A stretch of DNA of 64,000 bases from Halichoerus grypus (lineage: Eukaryota > Chordata > Mammalia > Carnivora > Phocidae). The notes below the pieces were generated by a model. That model was not told where the DNA came from, did not search any database, and saw only the letters and a program-made list of their open reading frames with translations. The stretch is taken from contig NC_135726.1 in the NCBI RefSeq assembly GCF_964656455.1, positions 24,067,168-24,131,167 of the forward strand, given 5' to 3'. Below, in pieces: positions 44,906 to 57,133 of this stretch (its first letter is position 1; each line of letters starts with the position of its first letter). Made by a program: the position numbers and the translations under genes.

Positions 44906-46149
44906 ATGCTTCAACAAGACTCATTGCTTTGTGAGGTAATATATTCCATTTTCATCTAAGTCAATTTGAATAGTGAATTTCTGCTTCTAGGTGCCAAAGT
45001 CTTTCTAATTGGTCCAGCCAAATTTCACATCTGCGCCGTTTGTGAACAAAAGCAAAATAAAGCCTTTATAAGACAACTACTGAAAATTAATGTCTAGAGG
45101 GCATTTCAAGGTGGATTTAATCCAAATATGCTCAGGAATTAAAAATAAAGAAATCACTGGGCTCACATTTTGAGATTTTCCAACTGTTTGCATGCCTTCA
45201 TGAATAATGGAAATAAGAATAAGTGTCTGTAAATGTAGCAGAAAATCTAAGAAGAATTTAGAAAAACTTGAACAGCTCTTCAAAGGGGTAAGTACTGTGG
45301 GAAAGTCATTATGATTCAGAATTCAAGATCCAGGGAGATTATAGGAGTCCTTTGAATCACTGATGAGACAGCCCAATGAGACACATGAAATAACCAAACT
45401 AAAATTGTCAAGATAGGGGCTGACTGACTCTTCCAGATGATGGAGGGGACTAGCTCTGTGCTGTCACTTGGTGTGATAGGGGGAACAATCTCAGGGGTTC
45501 CATTTCATTACCTGAAAAACAAAGTGGCCTCTAAGATGCTTTCCAGGTGGGACTGTCTATGCTCTATAAATGTGGGAGAGGCTCCCCTGGCGCCACCTTG
45601 TGTTGCCCATTCAGCAAACTGAAAAACTTCAAGTATCTACAGAGCAGGTACTTTCTGTGAGAAAAGAGGCTTTAGAAGTGATCAATCTGTCCACAGAGCG
45701 TGTACTGAGACAACTACAGATATACCACATCCACATACGGAAAAAAAGAATCAATTTAATTTAGAGTAGAAATAGGAATGTGTGATGATGCAGTTAATTA
45801 TCACCGTAGATTTTACGTACAACATTTTTTAAAAAGAAAAGGAAGTTTCTGATTCTCAGCTGAACCAGTGTTGAGAAACTATGAAAAACAGATAAAATTG
45901 TGCTGTAGTAAGAAAATACCTCCCATACACACAAAACATAATTCTGCTCTAAACGCCCAAAGTCTAACTTTATTAATCTGATGAGTCTTAAAATACCAGA
46001 AAAGGAAGAACGTCAACTGGTTTGTGTTATTAGTTTTCTATATTGCTTACCTAAAACTTCTGGGAAATAATAATGCATATAACATTCCAACTATGTGTAT
46101 TATTATATCACAGCTTATTTGAAATTTGAGTATGAAAAACGGCAAACAT
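44906..46149. other. Unannotated sequence
   Basis: No gene or repeat was recognised. Frames of 61-68 codons lack motifs. Confidence 0.4.
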
Positions 46150-46250
46150 CATCAGAGTGCTGGCTATGTTCCAGAAACATGTCTAAATGTTTTATATGTA
46201 TTATGTAATGTAATAAGCCCTACTGTTATTACCGTTACTGAATTCATGAC
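46150..46250 (-). mobile_element. MIR 3' fragment
   Basis: GAGTGCTGGCTATGTTCCAG, AAACATGTCTAAATGTTTTA and ATAAGCCCTACTGTTATTAC are the reversed MIR tail. Confidence 0.65.
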
Positions 46251-46279
46251 TTCGGAACACTTTGAGAAAACTGCTCTGG

Positions 46280-46600
46280 TATAACGGTGATCTAGAAGTC
46301 AAACACAGATGAGCTATCCTCAAAAGTATTAGCTTGTAACTCGAGCCTACCAGTTAATGCAATATTACACACTCACGAATAAATGTCAGCAATAAACCAG
46401 TTGAGATAACATTACTAAATGAGCATTTGCCCATGTTAACTAGAGAGATGTATCACTTTATTATGCTTAACAGCTTTATAATAAAAAGTCTACTCAGCTA
46501 AAGTGAAAAGAAATACTCCTACATGGTAACAAGAGTTGTGCCAAAATATCATAGGTTATTTTTTATCTACTGCTCTGATTTCCTACTATATGCATATAAC
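46280..46600. other. Non-repeat AT-rich block, possible conserved element
   Basis: The text is compositionally even, contains no recognised repeat and carries several homeodomain- or POU-like sites (AATGCAATATTAC, CTTTATTATGC). Conservation is only a guess without alignment. Confidence 0.25.
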
Positions 46601-47339
46601 AATTTTAGTGCTCTAAAACAAATACATGTATGAAAATTATAAGTTGTTGGCCAGTGAAAAATTATAAGTCACACAAATATGCCCTAACTCATGGAAGGAC
46701 AGATAACGTAGTAGAAAGAAATGCTTATTAAACCATAAGAACTAGTATCATTTCACTGATAAAAGAGGAAAGGAAATAATGACAAAATACAAAATGATAA
46801 GAAAGTTAAAAATATAGTTATTCAACAGAACTCATTATTTTGTTTTAATTTTTTGCAAAGAATCTATGAGCCTCAAGTAAAAGGACACATCATAGTATTT
46901 GAGAACATGCAATAATAACTGAGGAAATGGTGGTCAGAAATGGAAGAGTAAGAAGTCAGAAAAAAATTATAGTGCAAAACTGTAAAGGTAAAACTGTCTT
47001 AATCATCTTGCTATGAAAATAACACAAACGTTAGAATAAAAAATATAATCATCTCCTAAAAGATTTAGAGATCTGAAAAGATAGTAAGCTAAAGCATTAA
47101 AGCACAAAGCCATGTTTGCCTGGTGGCATCTGCCAGTATCACACTCTGGACTTCCAGGTGCTATCCGTAGGTACTGAGAAACACTAAGCTGAGGGCCAGC
47201 CTCATCGAAAGTAGGAGACTTACAGAATACCCTCCCTTGCATTAACTTGAACTTTCAGCATGGGCAAGCATAATAACCATGCTTCTCCTTCCCTCCTTAA
47301 AAAAAAAATAAGTAACCAAGGAAAAAAGTACTTGGGTGT
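46601..47339. other. Unannotated sequence
   Basis: No gene or repeat was recognised. A 79-codon reverse frame at 47,003-47,242 lacks motifs. Confidence 0.35.
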
Positions 47340-49165
47340 TGAGCCCAGCTTGAACAGAAAGAAAACAAAATGTTCCTGAGAATTGTCAGCTACAGTATGG
47401 CTTTCATTATGCTTACACCTAATCTAGGTGGAGCAGGGGAACCTCAAGCCATAAACCTGATTTTAGAGAGTCTCCAAAATGGCAGTCTCCTAGACACCAA
47501 GCAGAATCAAACACTTCCTCTCTCTGTAAAAAGGATATTTATTCTGGACCTCAGGAAATTGGCACACGTTTTTGAAGGCAAGGACCAACATACAAAGCTT
47601 AACCAGTCACAAAGGAAATAAGACAATATGAGCAAAACCAGAAGAAAAATAATAGAGCAAAAGGAGATTCACACTGCAGTTTAAATACTGAAAACATCAA
47701 ACTAACATTATAAAAAAAAGATAATTATACTTAAACAAATAAACAACAAAGCTGAAAATATGTGCAGAGGCAGGAAAATATAAGAGGTGAAATAGCAAAC
47801 AGAAATTTAAGAAATGAAAAATAATTAAATTTAATAATTCACTGGACATGTCTGATGGTAGGTTAGGTAGAGCAGAAAACATAATTAGTAAAATGGAATA
47901 TAGTAGGTCAAAAGTATCTGGATGTCAGCATGGAAAGACAAGACACATAGAAAGAGACATAGAAAACAGTGAAAAAAGTTGGACAATACTAGAAGGAAAA
48001 GGGGGGTGGGAAATAAAAGCAGAAGAAATCCTGAAAAGATTACAGCTGATAATTTTCCAGAGCAAAAAGAAAAACAAAATTAACTTTCAGTTTCAAAAAC
48101 CTCAAAATTTTCCAAACCAAATAATTCAAAATAAATCCACGACCTGACACATCAGAGTAAACCAGTATATGAAGCAGACAAAGCGCAAATTTTTTTTAAA
48201 AGAACAGGAGAAAAATAAAACACTACTTTCAAAGGAGAAGTTTGACACCTAACCTCTCCATAGGAACAATGCAAGCCTGAGAAAGTGGAATATCTTCAAT
48301 GTGAAAAAACACAAAAAGCAAAAAAAACAAGAGCCCACTTGTTTCACTGATTCAATTTTCAGTGAAAATATTCTTCAGAAGTAAAGGCATTTAAGACATA
48401 GACACAGAAAAAGAGAAGTCTCCATCCCCAGGCCTACACTAAAGGTAAATCCCTAAAGGATATGTGTTAGATGGGAAATGATCCCAGATAGAGTTACATA
48501 ATGGAATAAAGATCAGACAATCAATGTGTATATAAACATTGTATACAGCAAAAATAATATTTGGTAGGGTTTAAGTTAATTAAAATACACAAAAGAAATA
48601 CCGTATAATTTAGGAGGAGAGTAAAATATGTAAATTTTAGAGAATTTCTGTTATTCAGAAGAGAAAATATTGGCCTTGATTGACATTACAATTTGGTGAG
48701 TTAAGGATGCATATGTAATTTCTAGATTAGTCATTCAGTGGGCATTAATGCCACACTCGTAAGGGGAAAAACTGATTGAAGCCATTCTCAATGAGAGAGC
48801 TAGAGAGGGTAGGGGGACAGAAAGAGTAAAAAGCTGCAATAGGAGGAATAAATAGAAAGCAGAAAATACCCAAATAGATTAATGATTCTATAAATTATAA
48901 ATACACAAACTCCTCCAATTAAGGAATAAAGAATAATAAAAAAAAAAGGCATAACAGACAAAAACAGACGATGCATCACATCAGAACTTCACTAATAGAA
49001 ATTGTAAAGCAAGTTCTTTAAGCAGAAGGAAAGAGACTCCAGATAAGTCTAAGATAGTAAGTTACAAATGTGTGTTAGCAAATTGAAGCAACCATTAAAT
49101 GCATAAAACAGTAATAACACTCTTAGTTGACAAAGCAAAGAACAAGAAGAACAAATTAAAATAAT
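47340..49165 (+). mobile_element. Old L1/HAL1-type LINE body
   Basis: A long A-rich plus strand has GGAACCTCAAGCCATAAACC, GATAATTTTCCAGAGCAAAA, TTTCAGTTTCAAAAACCTC, CAATGCAAGCCTGAGAAAGTGG and GAAAATATTCTTCAGAAGTAAAGG. This order recalls the ORF1 and downstream part of old L1M or HAL1 elements. The coding frame is destroyed; a 99-codon frame at 47,848-48,147 is a remnant. Exact family and ends are uncertain. Confidence 0.55.
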
Positions 49166-49189
49166 AGATTGTAGAAACGGTGTTAAAGT

Positions 49190-49590
49190 GTGCCAACTTT
49201 ATGATATTAGCTGGGAACAATTGCTTCTTCATTTCCCACTTGTGACATTTCAAGGAAGGGCTTCTTTCATACCCTGTGCCTTTGTTGATATCATTCCCTC
49301 AGCCTGGTTATCTTTCCATCCTTCTTATTTCCAGTTATTGAAGTATTATCTCAAGGCTTTATGCAGATCACAAACCCTTCCAAATTGTTCAAAATGCCCC
49401 TCTTCCCCACTACTATAATCCTACGTATTCAACTCCATTTTAACACAGATCGTTCCTTATTTCCATGGACTATTCTGGATTCATGTTACTTGTTCACAAA
49501 ACACTTAGTATTTCTCATAGCAGTGAATACATCTATGTACAAATGGTCAGGTGTACATTTACAAACTGATCCAAATGTCTTTCAGTAGTG
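49190..49590 (+). mobile_element. L2 LINE 3' region
   Basis: CCTGTGCCTTTGTTGATATC, CCCTCAGCCTGGTTATCTTT, ATTATCTCAAGGCTTTATGC and AAAATGCCCCTCTTCCCC match L2 sense text (GCCTTTGCACATGCTGTTCCCTC...). The copy is diverged. Confidence 0.5.
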
Positions 49591-51061
49591 TAAATATGTA
49601 TCACCAATGACTGCCAGAAACCTTATTTTTATCTCATCAGGTAAATTCACGCATGGGAAGAATCCATAAATAAATACATATGCCCAAATCTTTTATAAAC
49701 TTATTTATTGCAAAAAAAAGTAACAGGCAACCATATAGCACTGATAACTGTTTTTATATAGGGGTTCCAAGAACAAAGAGATGTTAAGGCTTCAAGAAAT
49801 GCATATCACGAAGTACAGAAAAGCTCAAACTTACAAACTTACCATCCTCTAACTAAACGTTTTGCAATCCGAAACAATAGGTTTTACTTTGGGTTTGATT
49901 TCCAATGACTGCTTAGGCTAAGTTTTGTGTAATTCAAAGTCCTTGTTTATTTCTAATGGAAATCTAGAAAGTGTCCATTTTGTCTCTGTAATGTCTTAGT
50001 CTTTAACTTTTGAATAGGGGCTAAAGAAAATAAAAGGAATAAAAAAAAAACTCTAAGTCTCAAAACCATAAACAAAAGTTCTATCTATAAGTCAAATGTA
50101 ATTATGCAAATACCAAATTCCAACAAATGAGGTCATATGAAATAATACACCTGGTTCTTTCACTCTAATCCTTCAAGGAAGACTGCTAATGAGAAAAACA
50201 CAATAAAAATCAGCCCAAGTGAAAGAGTGGCTTAAGGATCTCCTACAGGCTTTATTCAAGGATGATTTTCTGAAAATATATGAAATCTTTGGAATGGAGA
50301 AGCTGATAAAAGAAGGAGGCTTATAAAGGAAAAAAATAATTATGGAGGTAATTGGCAAAAGAGAAGATGAATGATTAACTACCAAATCAGTAGAATACAA
50401 AGCACCTAAAGCTTAGTAAAAACAGGTCACAAAGCAATGTCTTCCTCTGACTTCACCGGAATTACTTCCTGCATGGGCCACATTTTGAGTGCAGTCACCA
50501 GAACGGTTTTCAAGAATTTCAAATATTAATTGGGTTATTACTTAGCTTGAAAATATATATAGCACAGTACACTTAGCACTACAAGATAATGATTCAAGAT
50601 GATTCTCTTAAGAATAGTTTCCTTTCAAATTAAACCTCCTAATACTTACAATAAGTATTTCATTTGTAAATTGCTACTTCTCAGACATGCCCTATTAAAA
50701 TACATCTTGAACCTCTTCCAATTGCTCAGCCTATACTGAGCCATCAGGAAAACCTAACCTGTTAAGACAAAGAGAGGTTTTGAATAAAGCAATGTTGAAA
50801 ATGAAGTATTTATTTTATTCTTAATTTTTAATGCTATTTTCTGCCTGTCATGCATGCCTAGAACATGGAGGATTACATAAGAAGCAGGAACATTCTTGCT
50901 ATCAAATCTCTCCCTGATCAATAGTTTCAATTTTCCAAAACAACATGAATAATAACTATAATGGTAATTATTATTTTTTAATGATTATTATTATCATTGT
51001 TATTATGTTAAAGCTAGATTCTTATTTTGGGGTTTTTCTTCTATTATTTTATCATCCTTCT
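49591..51061. other. Unannotated sequence
   Basis: No gene or confident repeat was recognised. A TTATTATTTTT-rich stretch lies at about 50,970-51,005. Confidence 0.4.
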
Positions 51062-51075
51062 ACAAATTACTTTTA

Positions 51076-51267
51076 TTTTTTTTAAGATTTTATTTATTTA
51101 TTTGTCAGTAAGAAAGAAAGAACACAAGCAGGGGAAGCAGCAGGCAAAGGTAGAAGCAGGCTCCCCGCTGAGCAAGAACCCAGATGTGGGACTGGATCCC
51201 AGGACCCTGGGATCATGACCTGAGCTGAAGGCAGATGCTTAACTGACTGAGCCACCCAGGCGTCCCC
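51076..51267 (-). mobile_element. CAN-SINE
   Basis: TTTATTTATTTGTCAGTAAG, GGCTCCCCGCTGAGCAAGAA and ACTGAGCCACCCAGGCGTCC mark the reversed element. A 14-bp duplication (ACAAATTACTTTTA at 51,062 and ACAAATTAATTTTA at 51,268) has one mismatch. Confidence 0.96.
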
Positions 51268-51281
51268 ACAAATTAATTTTA

Positions 51282-52019
51282 AAAATTGTTTTGCCATAAA
51301 TCTTATGATGCCTTATTCATAGGATAAATGATGTAGAATTTATGTCTAGTAAAACAATTTTTTAAACTTCTTTTTTCAACATCCATGGTGACACCTAGGG
51401 GATTAATGGTCAATCTCATTGACAATTGAATATTAATAGAGAATATTAATAGATCTTTCTCTAACCAAAATGCCTCAATAATCTCAATATCTATTTGGGA
51501 TATATAAGCCATGAAATGCTTAACAGAACAAATACATTTTGAAATTTTCAAAGTCAAAGGGTTATACCTTGACTTAACGGTTCAGAAAACCTAGGTTTTA
51601 CAAATTAATTTTCTTCATCAAATTTCAGGTTATTAAGTCCCCCAAGTGCTTCTGATAATGTTTCCCATGAAACTGCTGATGAGTCCACTGGTAAATGGGC
51701 AACAGCTAAGTGCTAAATATGGCATTATGAATTTTCTAGGAACAATGATGCCCTCGCTAAATCTTAAGATCTTCCTCTCTAAAAAAAAAAAAAAAAATAT
51801 GTATGTGTATATATATATTTCCGATCTCCTGAGGACTGAATGTATGCAATGCTAACAACAGTGGCAAAAACAGCCATAACCATTACAACTATCACTTATT
51901 AGGGATTCACGATATGCCAAATAAAGTCATAAAGTCTTCATAAAGATTTTCCAATTTAAAGTTTTTTTTTTTTTCATTCTTCCCATTTCTTCCTTCTCTC
52001 TTCCTTCCCTCTTTTCTTC
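51282..52019. other. Unannotated sequence with A and T runs
   Basis: No gene was recognised. A poly-A plus TA tract lies at 51,781-51,818 and a poly-T plus TTCC-rich stretch at 51,961-52,030. A faint MIR tail (TATTAGGGATTCACGATATG) may lie at about 51,897. Confidence 0.35.
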
Positions 52020-52505
52020 CTTCCTTCTATAACCATGGATCTAAGACTAATGAACAATAGTTCCTGCTCTCATGAAACTTATATTTCTTTATAAAAGGAA
52101 GTAAGGCATGGCAGAATGAGAAAATCAATAAATACACAAATACATAAATTCATTTAGTGTATAAGGGCTGTTAAGTCAAGACAACTTGGAAATTTGCGAG
52201 GAAGCACCTATTTGTGAAGGTACATATAAAAGAAGCTGGTTCTTTACATGGAGTTGTCAAGTAAGGTCTTTCTGGGGACTATCATTTGAAATGTATCCTA
52301 TATGTGGCAAAGGACCAAGCGATCTGGAGGAAGAAACTTCCAGGAAAAAGGAACAACAAATGGGAAACTTCAAGGTGGAATGAGCCTGGCATGTTAGAAG
52401 GAAGGCAAGACGAATGAGACAAGTTCAGTGTTTTGTGGGTAAGAGTCAGTCAGGAGCCCTGTTGTATAGGATGTTGAAGACCATAGGATGAAGTTTACAT
52501 TTTAC
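52020..52505 (-). mobile_element. L2 LINE 3' region
   Basis: AACAATAGTTCCTGCTCTCATG, AAGTAAGGTCTTTCTGGGG, AACTTCCAGGAAAAAGGAAC, GGAATGAGCCTGGCATGTTAG and GATGAAGTTTACATTTTACTG follow the reversed L2 order. Confidence 0.7.
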
Positions 52506-52599
52506 TGCCAAACTGGCATATAAATAAAAAAATCTATTAAATCAAAGTTATTAAGATTACTTCTGTATTAACTTTAATATTTGTTGTTATGATATTCCT

Positions 52600-52800
52600 A
52601 ATGATATTTTTAAATTTATAAAATTCAGGCATAAATGTTGTATCATTTGATATTCAAAACAGACGTGGGAATAATCTCTAAACTGTATATGGGGAAACTG
52701 AGCTTGAAGAACTAGCCTATGGTTAAGGAGTTACTGAAGTTTAAATCTAGGATAAAATCTCAGGGTTTTGGACTGCTTACATTCTTTCCACTATACAAAG
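52600..52800 (-). mobile_element. MIR SINE
   Basis: GGGGAAACTGAGCTTGAAGA, then GGTTAAGGAGTTACTGAAG and TCAGGGTTTTGGACTGC, are the reversed MIR core and head. Confidence 0.75.
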
Positions 52801-53429
52801 CTAATCTTTTCCTTTGAGTTCCAAATCAAAATAAAAAGTATATGAAAGCTTGTGTGTTTGGAATTAATTTAAACTCAGGGGATTAGAATATAACAATCTA
52901 TCAGTTTTACAAATATGAATGTGCTTATAACATTGATTCAAAATCAGATGATCAATGTCTAGAAAATTCTCATCTCCACAGATTGCACACCCAATACAAA
53001 TTATGGATAAAAACTATTATTAGGATAAAATATTGTAGGAGTCTTTCTTTTGCACATATTGTAATTCAAAAAAGATGCCAGATTGCTTGGAACTTCAAGT
53101 ATTGATGTTTTAATGAGTAGACTATTTTCTCTAGTGGAGCACATCCAATTAAATTTAGCATTCAGTCATTTGCTAAAGGAACAGTCTGCAGCTTCTAAAT
53201 GATTCCACTTCTCCTTTGCTTTTCCCCCCATTCCCGTCCCAGATGCCAGTTTGATGACTTGTTTGTTTTTCTAAGAAGCACTGAATATCTCACTGGAATA
53301 CATATTCATGGAAAAGAAGTCAAGGGTCTACCACGTTTAGTAGCTCTCCAGGTTTTTTCTCAGATCTTCCTAGCCCTTCCTCTTTATTTACCTTTCCTCA
53401 AATTCCTCAGGACTCAATCTTAACCTCTG
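52801..53429. other. Unannotated sequence
   Basis: No gene or repeat was recognised. A 74-codon frame at 53,199-53,423 lacks motifs. Confidence 0.4.
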
Positions 53430-54510
53430 TTTCATTCATTCATTTGGTCATAAAGTCATCAAACGCTTATTGAGCGCCTGTCATGTGCCAGACACTATGC
53501 TACAAACCAGCAAACACCAGTGAATAAAGGGAAAAATCTCCATCTTCCCAGAATTTTACAATTTAGTATGAGAAACAGGAATAAAAAGGACATGACTAAA
53601 TGTGAAATGAAATAGACAGAGGTCATTGTTGTGAAGTAAAAAATAGGGAATAAGATAAAAGGAGGAGAGAAGCAGTCATTTTAGATAGGGTGATTATAAA
53701 AGACACTTGTGAGCAGAAGATATTTGCAGAGGGACATGAATGAATGGGAAGCAAGACACAGATGTCGAGAAATAACATTCCAGGGAGAGAGAAAAGAATA
53801 TATAAACTGCTATGACACAGATGAGTTGAGCGTGTGCTAGCAATGGCAAGAAGTCCAGTGTTTCTGAGGAACAATAAGCAAAGGAGAGAAGGGTCGAGGA
53901 TGTGGTCAGGAAGGGAGGCAGGGCAAAAAGATAATGGAGGTGAACAGGCTCCAGGGCAAGGTCTGGAATAAATTTTGACTATCATGGCACACCACTAGAA
54001 AGCTTTGAATGGAGACTGATATGTTTTGATTTTCAATTTTAAAAGATCATTCTGGCTTCCAGGTGGAGAATGTACCAGAGACATACAAGAGTAAAGGTAG
54101 GAAGACATGCTAGGAAGGATGTTGTTTCAGTAATCCAAGAGGAAAATCATTGTTGCTTAGACTAGGGTGTTTATTCTGAAGCTGGGAAACTTGCTCAATT
54201 TGAGATCAATTTTTAAATTAGAGCAAATTGAGAGGACTTGATTTTGGATTGGATAAAATATCTGAGTGACAAAAGATGACTTGTGTGTTTTTGGCGTGAG
54301 ATATGGTGATCCCCTTAAGATGGGACAAACCTGACAAGAAACTATTTGGGGGTTATAAAGGTAGGAGGTCTTTGTGCAGAAACCAAGATACTTTCATTGT
54401 TTTTGAACTGGTTAAGTGTCAGATGCGTATGTGATATCTACGTGGAAATATGGGATAGGCAATGGATATAGAATTCAGTGCTCAGAGAGGACTCTTTGCT
54501 ATTGAATTCT
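53430..54510 (-). mobile_element. L2 LINE 3' end, longest copy in the window
   Basis: The copy starts at the reversed L2 terminus (CGCTTATTGAGCGCCTGTCATG) and runs rightwards through CAGTCATTTTAGATAGGGTG, ACATTCCAGGGAGAGAG, GTCCAGTGTTTCTGAGGAAC, TTTAAAAGATCATTCTGGCT and TTGTTGCTTAGACTAGGGTG. The order is collinear with the L2 3' region for about 1.1 kb. A 120-codon reverse frame at 53,623-53,985 is L2 text without function. Confidence 0.85.
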
Positions 54511-55199
54511 ACTTTGCCTCACTAGTAAGACTGTAGGCTCACTTCCTTTTTAATAAAACACTGTCCAGAGACTTGGACCCTTATGTTCAGATATCCTAAA
54601 AGTCTGGTCCTAGATTTTAAAAACTTATGGGCTGATAAACATTTATGCCCCAGTCTTCTAAACTAAGGAAAAACAGGGAAGAAACTCTGCATTTTGAAGC
54701 TGCAAAGTTAGAATCTGATGATATACATGGATGACCTAGAGTCCAGTTAAGTAACTCCTTGGTAAAAAATATTTGTTCAAATTGTCCTCTGTCATTTCTA
54801 CCTTAGGAAAAAAATTAAGCAGAATTCACAGCAACACCTTTACCCCTCTGTGATTCAAACATTCATGAAAATGCTTCTACATCCCAGAAAATTTTATATT
54901 CAAAATGTCATAGGTAAGTATAAAAAAATACAGTAAGACTCACTAAACTTGTTATTCATTCTTTTTCTCCTTATTCAATTTTGCTTGTTTTTTTATGAAC
55001 ATTTATACCCTTGGGATTGGAGGGTCTTTCAAGTATATTTACCACAGCTAAGTTAGCACCCTTTAAGCCTAAAAATGATAGGAGTTGGAAGGTGTGGGCG
55101 AGCTAAGTAGGAGCAGACTCTCAGTAACTCCAGGTGGGACAAAAAAGCAGATTTTGTAGATCAAAAGCACTTCCGGAGTCTGATGTGTTTTGAAAGCTT
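54511..55199. other. Unannotated sequence
   Basis: No gene or confident repeat was recognised. Confidence 0.4.
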
Positions 55200-55640
55200 C
55201 CCACAAAGCAGTTTAATATAATCCATCAATGGTATAATTACAGCAGAATCTACAGCACAATAAAATAAACCTATAAACCTTAATCCATTTCCATACAAAT
55301 ATCCTTACTAATGAAATCGGGAAAATGAATAAAAACTACGTACAATGGCAGGCTGTGCTCAAAAAAGGCTTCAGTTCCACACAAGTTCTCCAGAGGTCTC
55401 TAAAATATTATGCCATTTATGCAATTACAATCAGCTACTATTCTTAGGGGTTAAAGGCCCCAGCAAAATAAATGGAGATACTGCTTCAGTAAAGACGGCT
55501 CAATCAATCTGGAAATGTTTCTGCTTGTTCAGGAGGATGACATACTCTAATCTGTATAGCAGACAATGGAGTTTCATTAAAAATCCTGATTTCACAACTC
55601 ATTATGTGACTGTCACATGAATGCATCCTGTCCCAATCTT
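55200..55640. other. Candidate conserved non-coding element
   Basis: The block is free of recognised repeats and carries clustered homeodomain-like sites: TATAATTACAGCAG at about 55,235 and TTATGCAATTACAATCAGC at about 55,418. The texture suggests a conserved enhancer, but no alignment was possible. A 91-codon plus-strand frame at 55,345-55,620 has no recognised domain. Confidence 0.3.
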
Positions 55641-56380
55641 GATGGTCTAGGCTTTGTATTTCTCGCGGGTACCAGCCGCTGTATTCCACTAGAAAAGGGA
55701 GCATAACCAGGCTTTCATGCTTGTTCTGAGAATGATTAGGAATATCATAAAGAATTCAAATATTTTGATCTAAGTGATAGTTCTTCCAGGAAATAATAGC
55801 ATCTAAAAGCAGGACCAAGAGGGGTAGATGAATGCATAGAAGAATAAAAAGAAAAACCAACACAAATAATGGGGACCAGATCTTGACGACATTGTATATC
55901 ATTACAAATATCCTTTAAAAATCATCACATCATCCCTTGAAGGTGTGCGAGTTTGCAAGCCCAGCTCCAACCAGGGCCTAAACCCACTTATGCTAGCTTG
56001 GTCAAGGCAAAAATATTTCCTTTCGTATAGAGATCAATAGTCAATAACAACACCCATGTTCTCTAACGTTAAACGGCTCCACCTGGAAGGCATTTTGGTC
56101 CCTGGATAGTTACATCTGTGGCAGCAGCCCAATTTCTGCTTATAAACCTTGATTAAATGGTGGGAGGAAATACGCGGTAGACCTGCTAGAAGAAAACTCA
56201 CATTCAGAGGGCAGCTGAGGTTGTATATACCTGGGAAAATAATGTCAAATAAAAGTCTGAATATTGAGGTAGGAGTTAAAAAGGGAGAGCAAAAAATGTT
56301 TTGTCAGGAGTAATGAACAAAGACAATACGGAGTGCCAGAAAAAAATGGATTCAAGCAAGGCGTTCAGACCAATGCTATA
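55641..56380. other. Unannotated sequence
   Basis: No gene or repeat was recognised before the Tigger-like element. Confidence 0.4.
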
Positions 56381-57133
56381 CAGTTATTATCCATGGGGGA
56401 CACCTTCCAAACCCCCCCGTGGATGCCTGAAACCATGGATAGTACCCCCATATGTACTGTTTTTCCCATATATGCCTAGGATAAAATTTAACTTATGTAT
56501 TAGGAACAGTAAGAGATTAACAACAAAAACATAATAAAATAGAGCAATTATAACGATATACAGCTGGCCCTTAAACAACACGGGTTTGAATTGCATGGGT
56601 CCATTTATACATGATTTTCTTTACAGTATAGTACTGTAAGTGTATTTTCTCTTAAGATTTTCTTAATTACATTTTTTCTCTAGCTTACCTAATGTAAGAC
56701 TATGGTATATAAAACATATAACATACAAAATACGTGTTAATCAACTCACATTACCGGTGAGGCTTCTGGTCAACAGGAGGTTATTAGTAAAGTTTGAGGC
56801 GAGTCAGAAGTTATGGGCAGATTTTTGGCTGCGCCGAGAGTCGGTGCCCCTTACCTCCATGTTCAAAGGTCCACTGTACTATAATAAAAGTTATGTGAAT
56901 GTGGTCTCTCTCAGAATATCTCACGGCGCTGTACTCACCGCTCGTTGGTCTGAGGTTGGCAGATAATAAAACGCCCGCTTGAGGAGACCAGGCGTGGGGA
57001 GAGACCCAGGAATTGTGGGTAGAGACCCAGGAATTGTGGGTAGAGTCAGGCTGCTATCCACCTTCTGGTGATTCGTCAGAAGGAGGATCATTGGCTTCCG
57101 GAAAGCGAAACTGCGGATAAGGGGAAACGGCTG
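56381..57133 (+). mobile_element. Tigger/pogo-type element split by a nested MER2-like copy
   Basis: CAGTTATTATCCATGGGGGA begins the element after TA. AAAGCGAAACTGCGGATAAG and GGGAAACGGCTG end it, giving imperfect terminal inverted repeats. The body is cut after AACGATATA by the element at 56,561. It continues CTATAATAAAAGTTATGTGA on the other side. A 21-bp tandem duplication lies at 57,001-57,042. A 144-codon reverse frame at 56,921-57,355 overlaps the right part but extends beyond it and has no transposase motif I can see. Confidence 0.8.
56561..56875 (+). mobile_element. MER2-like Tigger MITE, nested
   Basis: CAGCTGGCCCTTAAACAACA begins and TGTTCAAAGGTCCACTG ends the copy, with TA on both sides (56,559-56,560 and 56,876-56,877). 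GTGTTAATCAACTCACATTACCG and GAGGCTTCTGGTCAACAG are internal landmarks. The TA duplication and inverted ends show a Tc1/mariner-class insertion. Confidence 0.9.

Noticed and set aside
53623..53985. 120-codon reverse open frame
   Set aside because: It is entirely antisense L2 3' region; reading the L2 sense strand explains it.
57001..57042. CRISPR-like direct repeats
   Set aside because: Two adjacent 21-bp units without spacers inside a mammalian DNA transposon.
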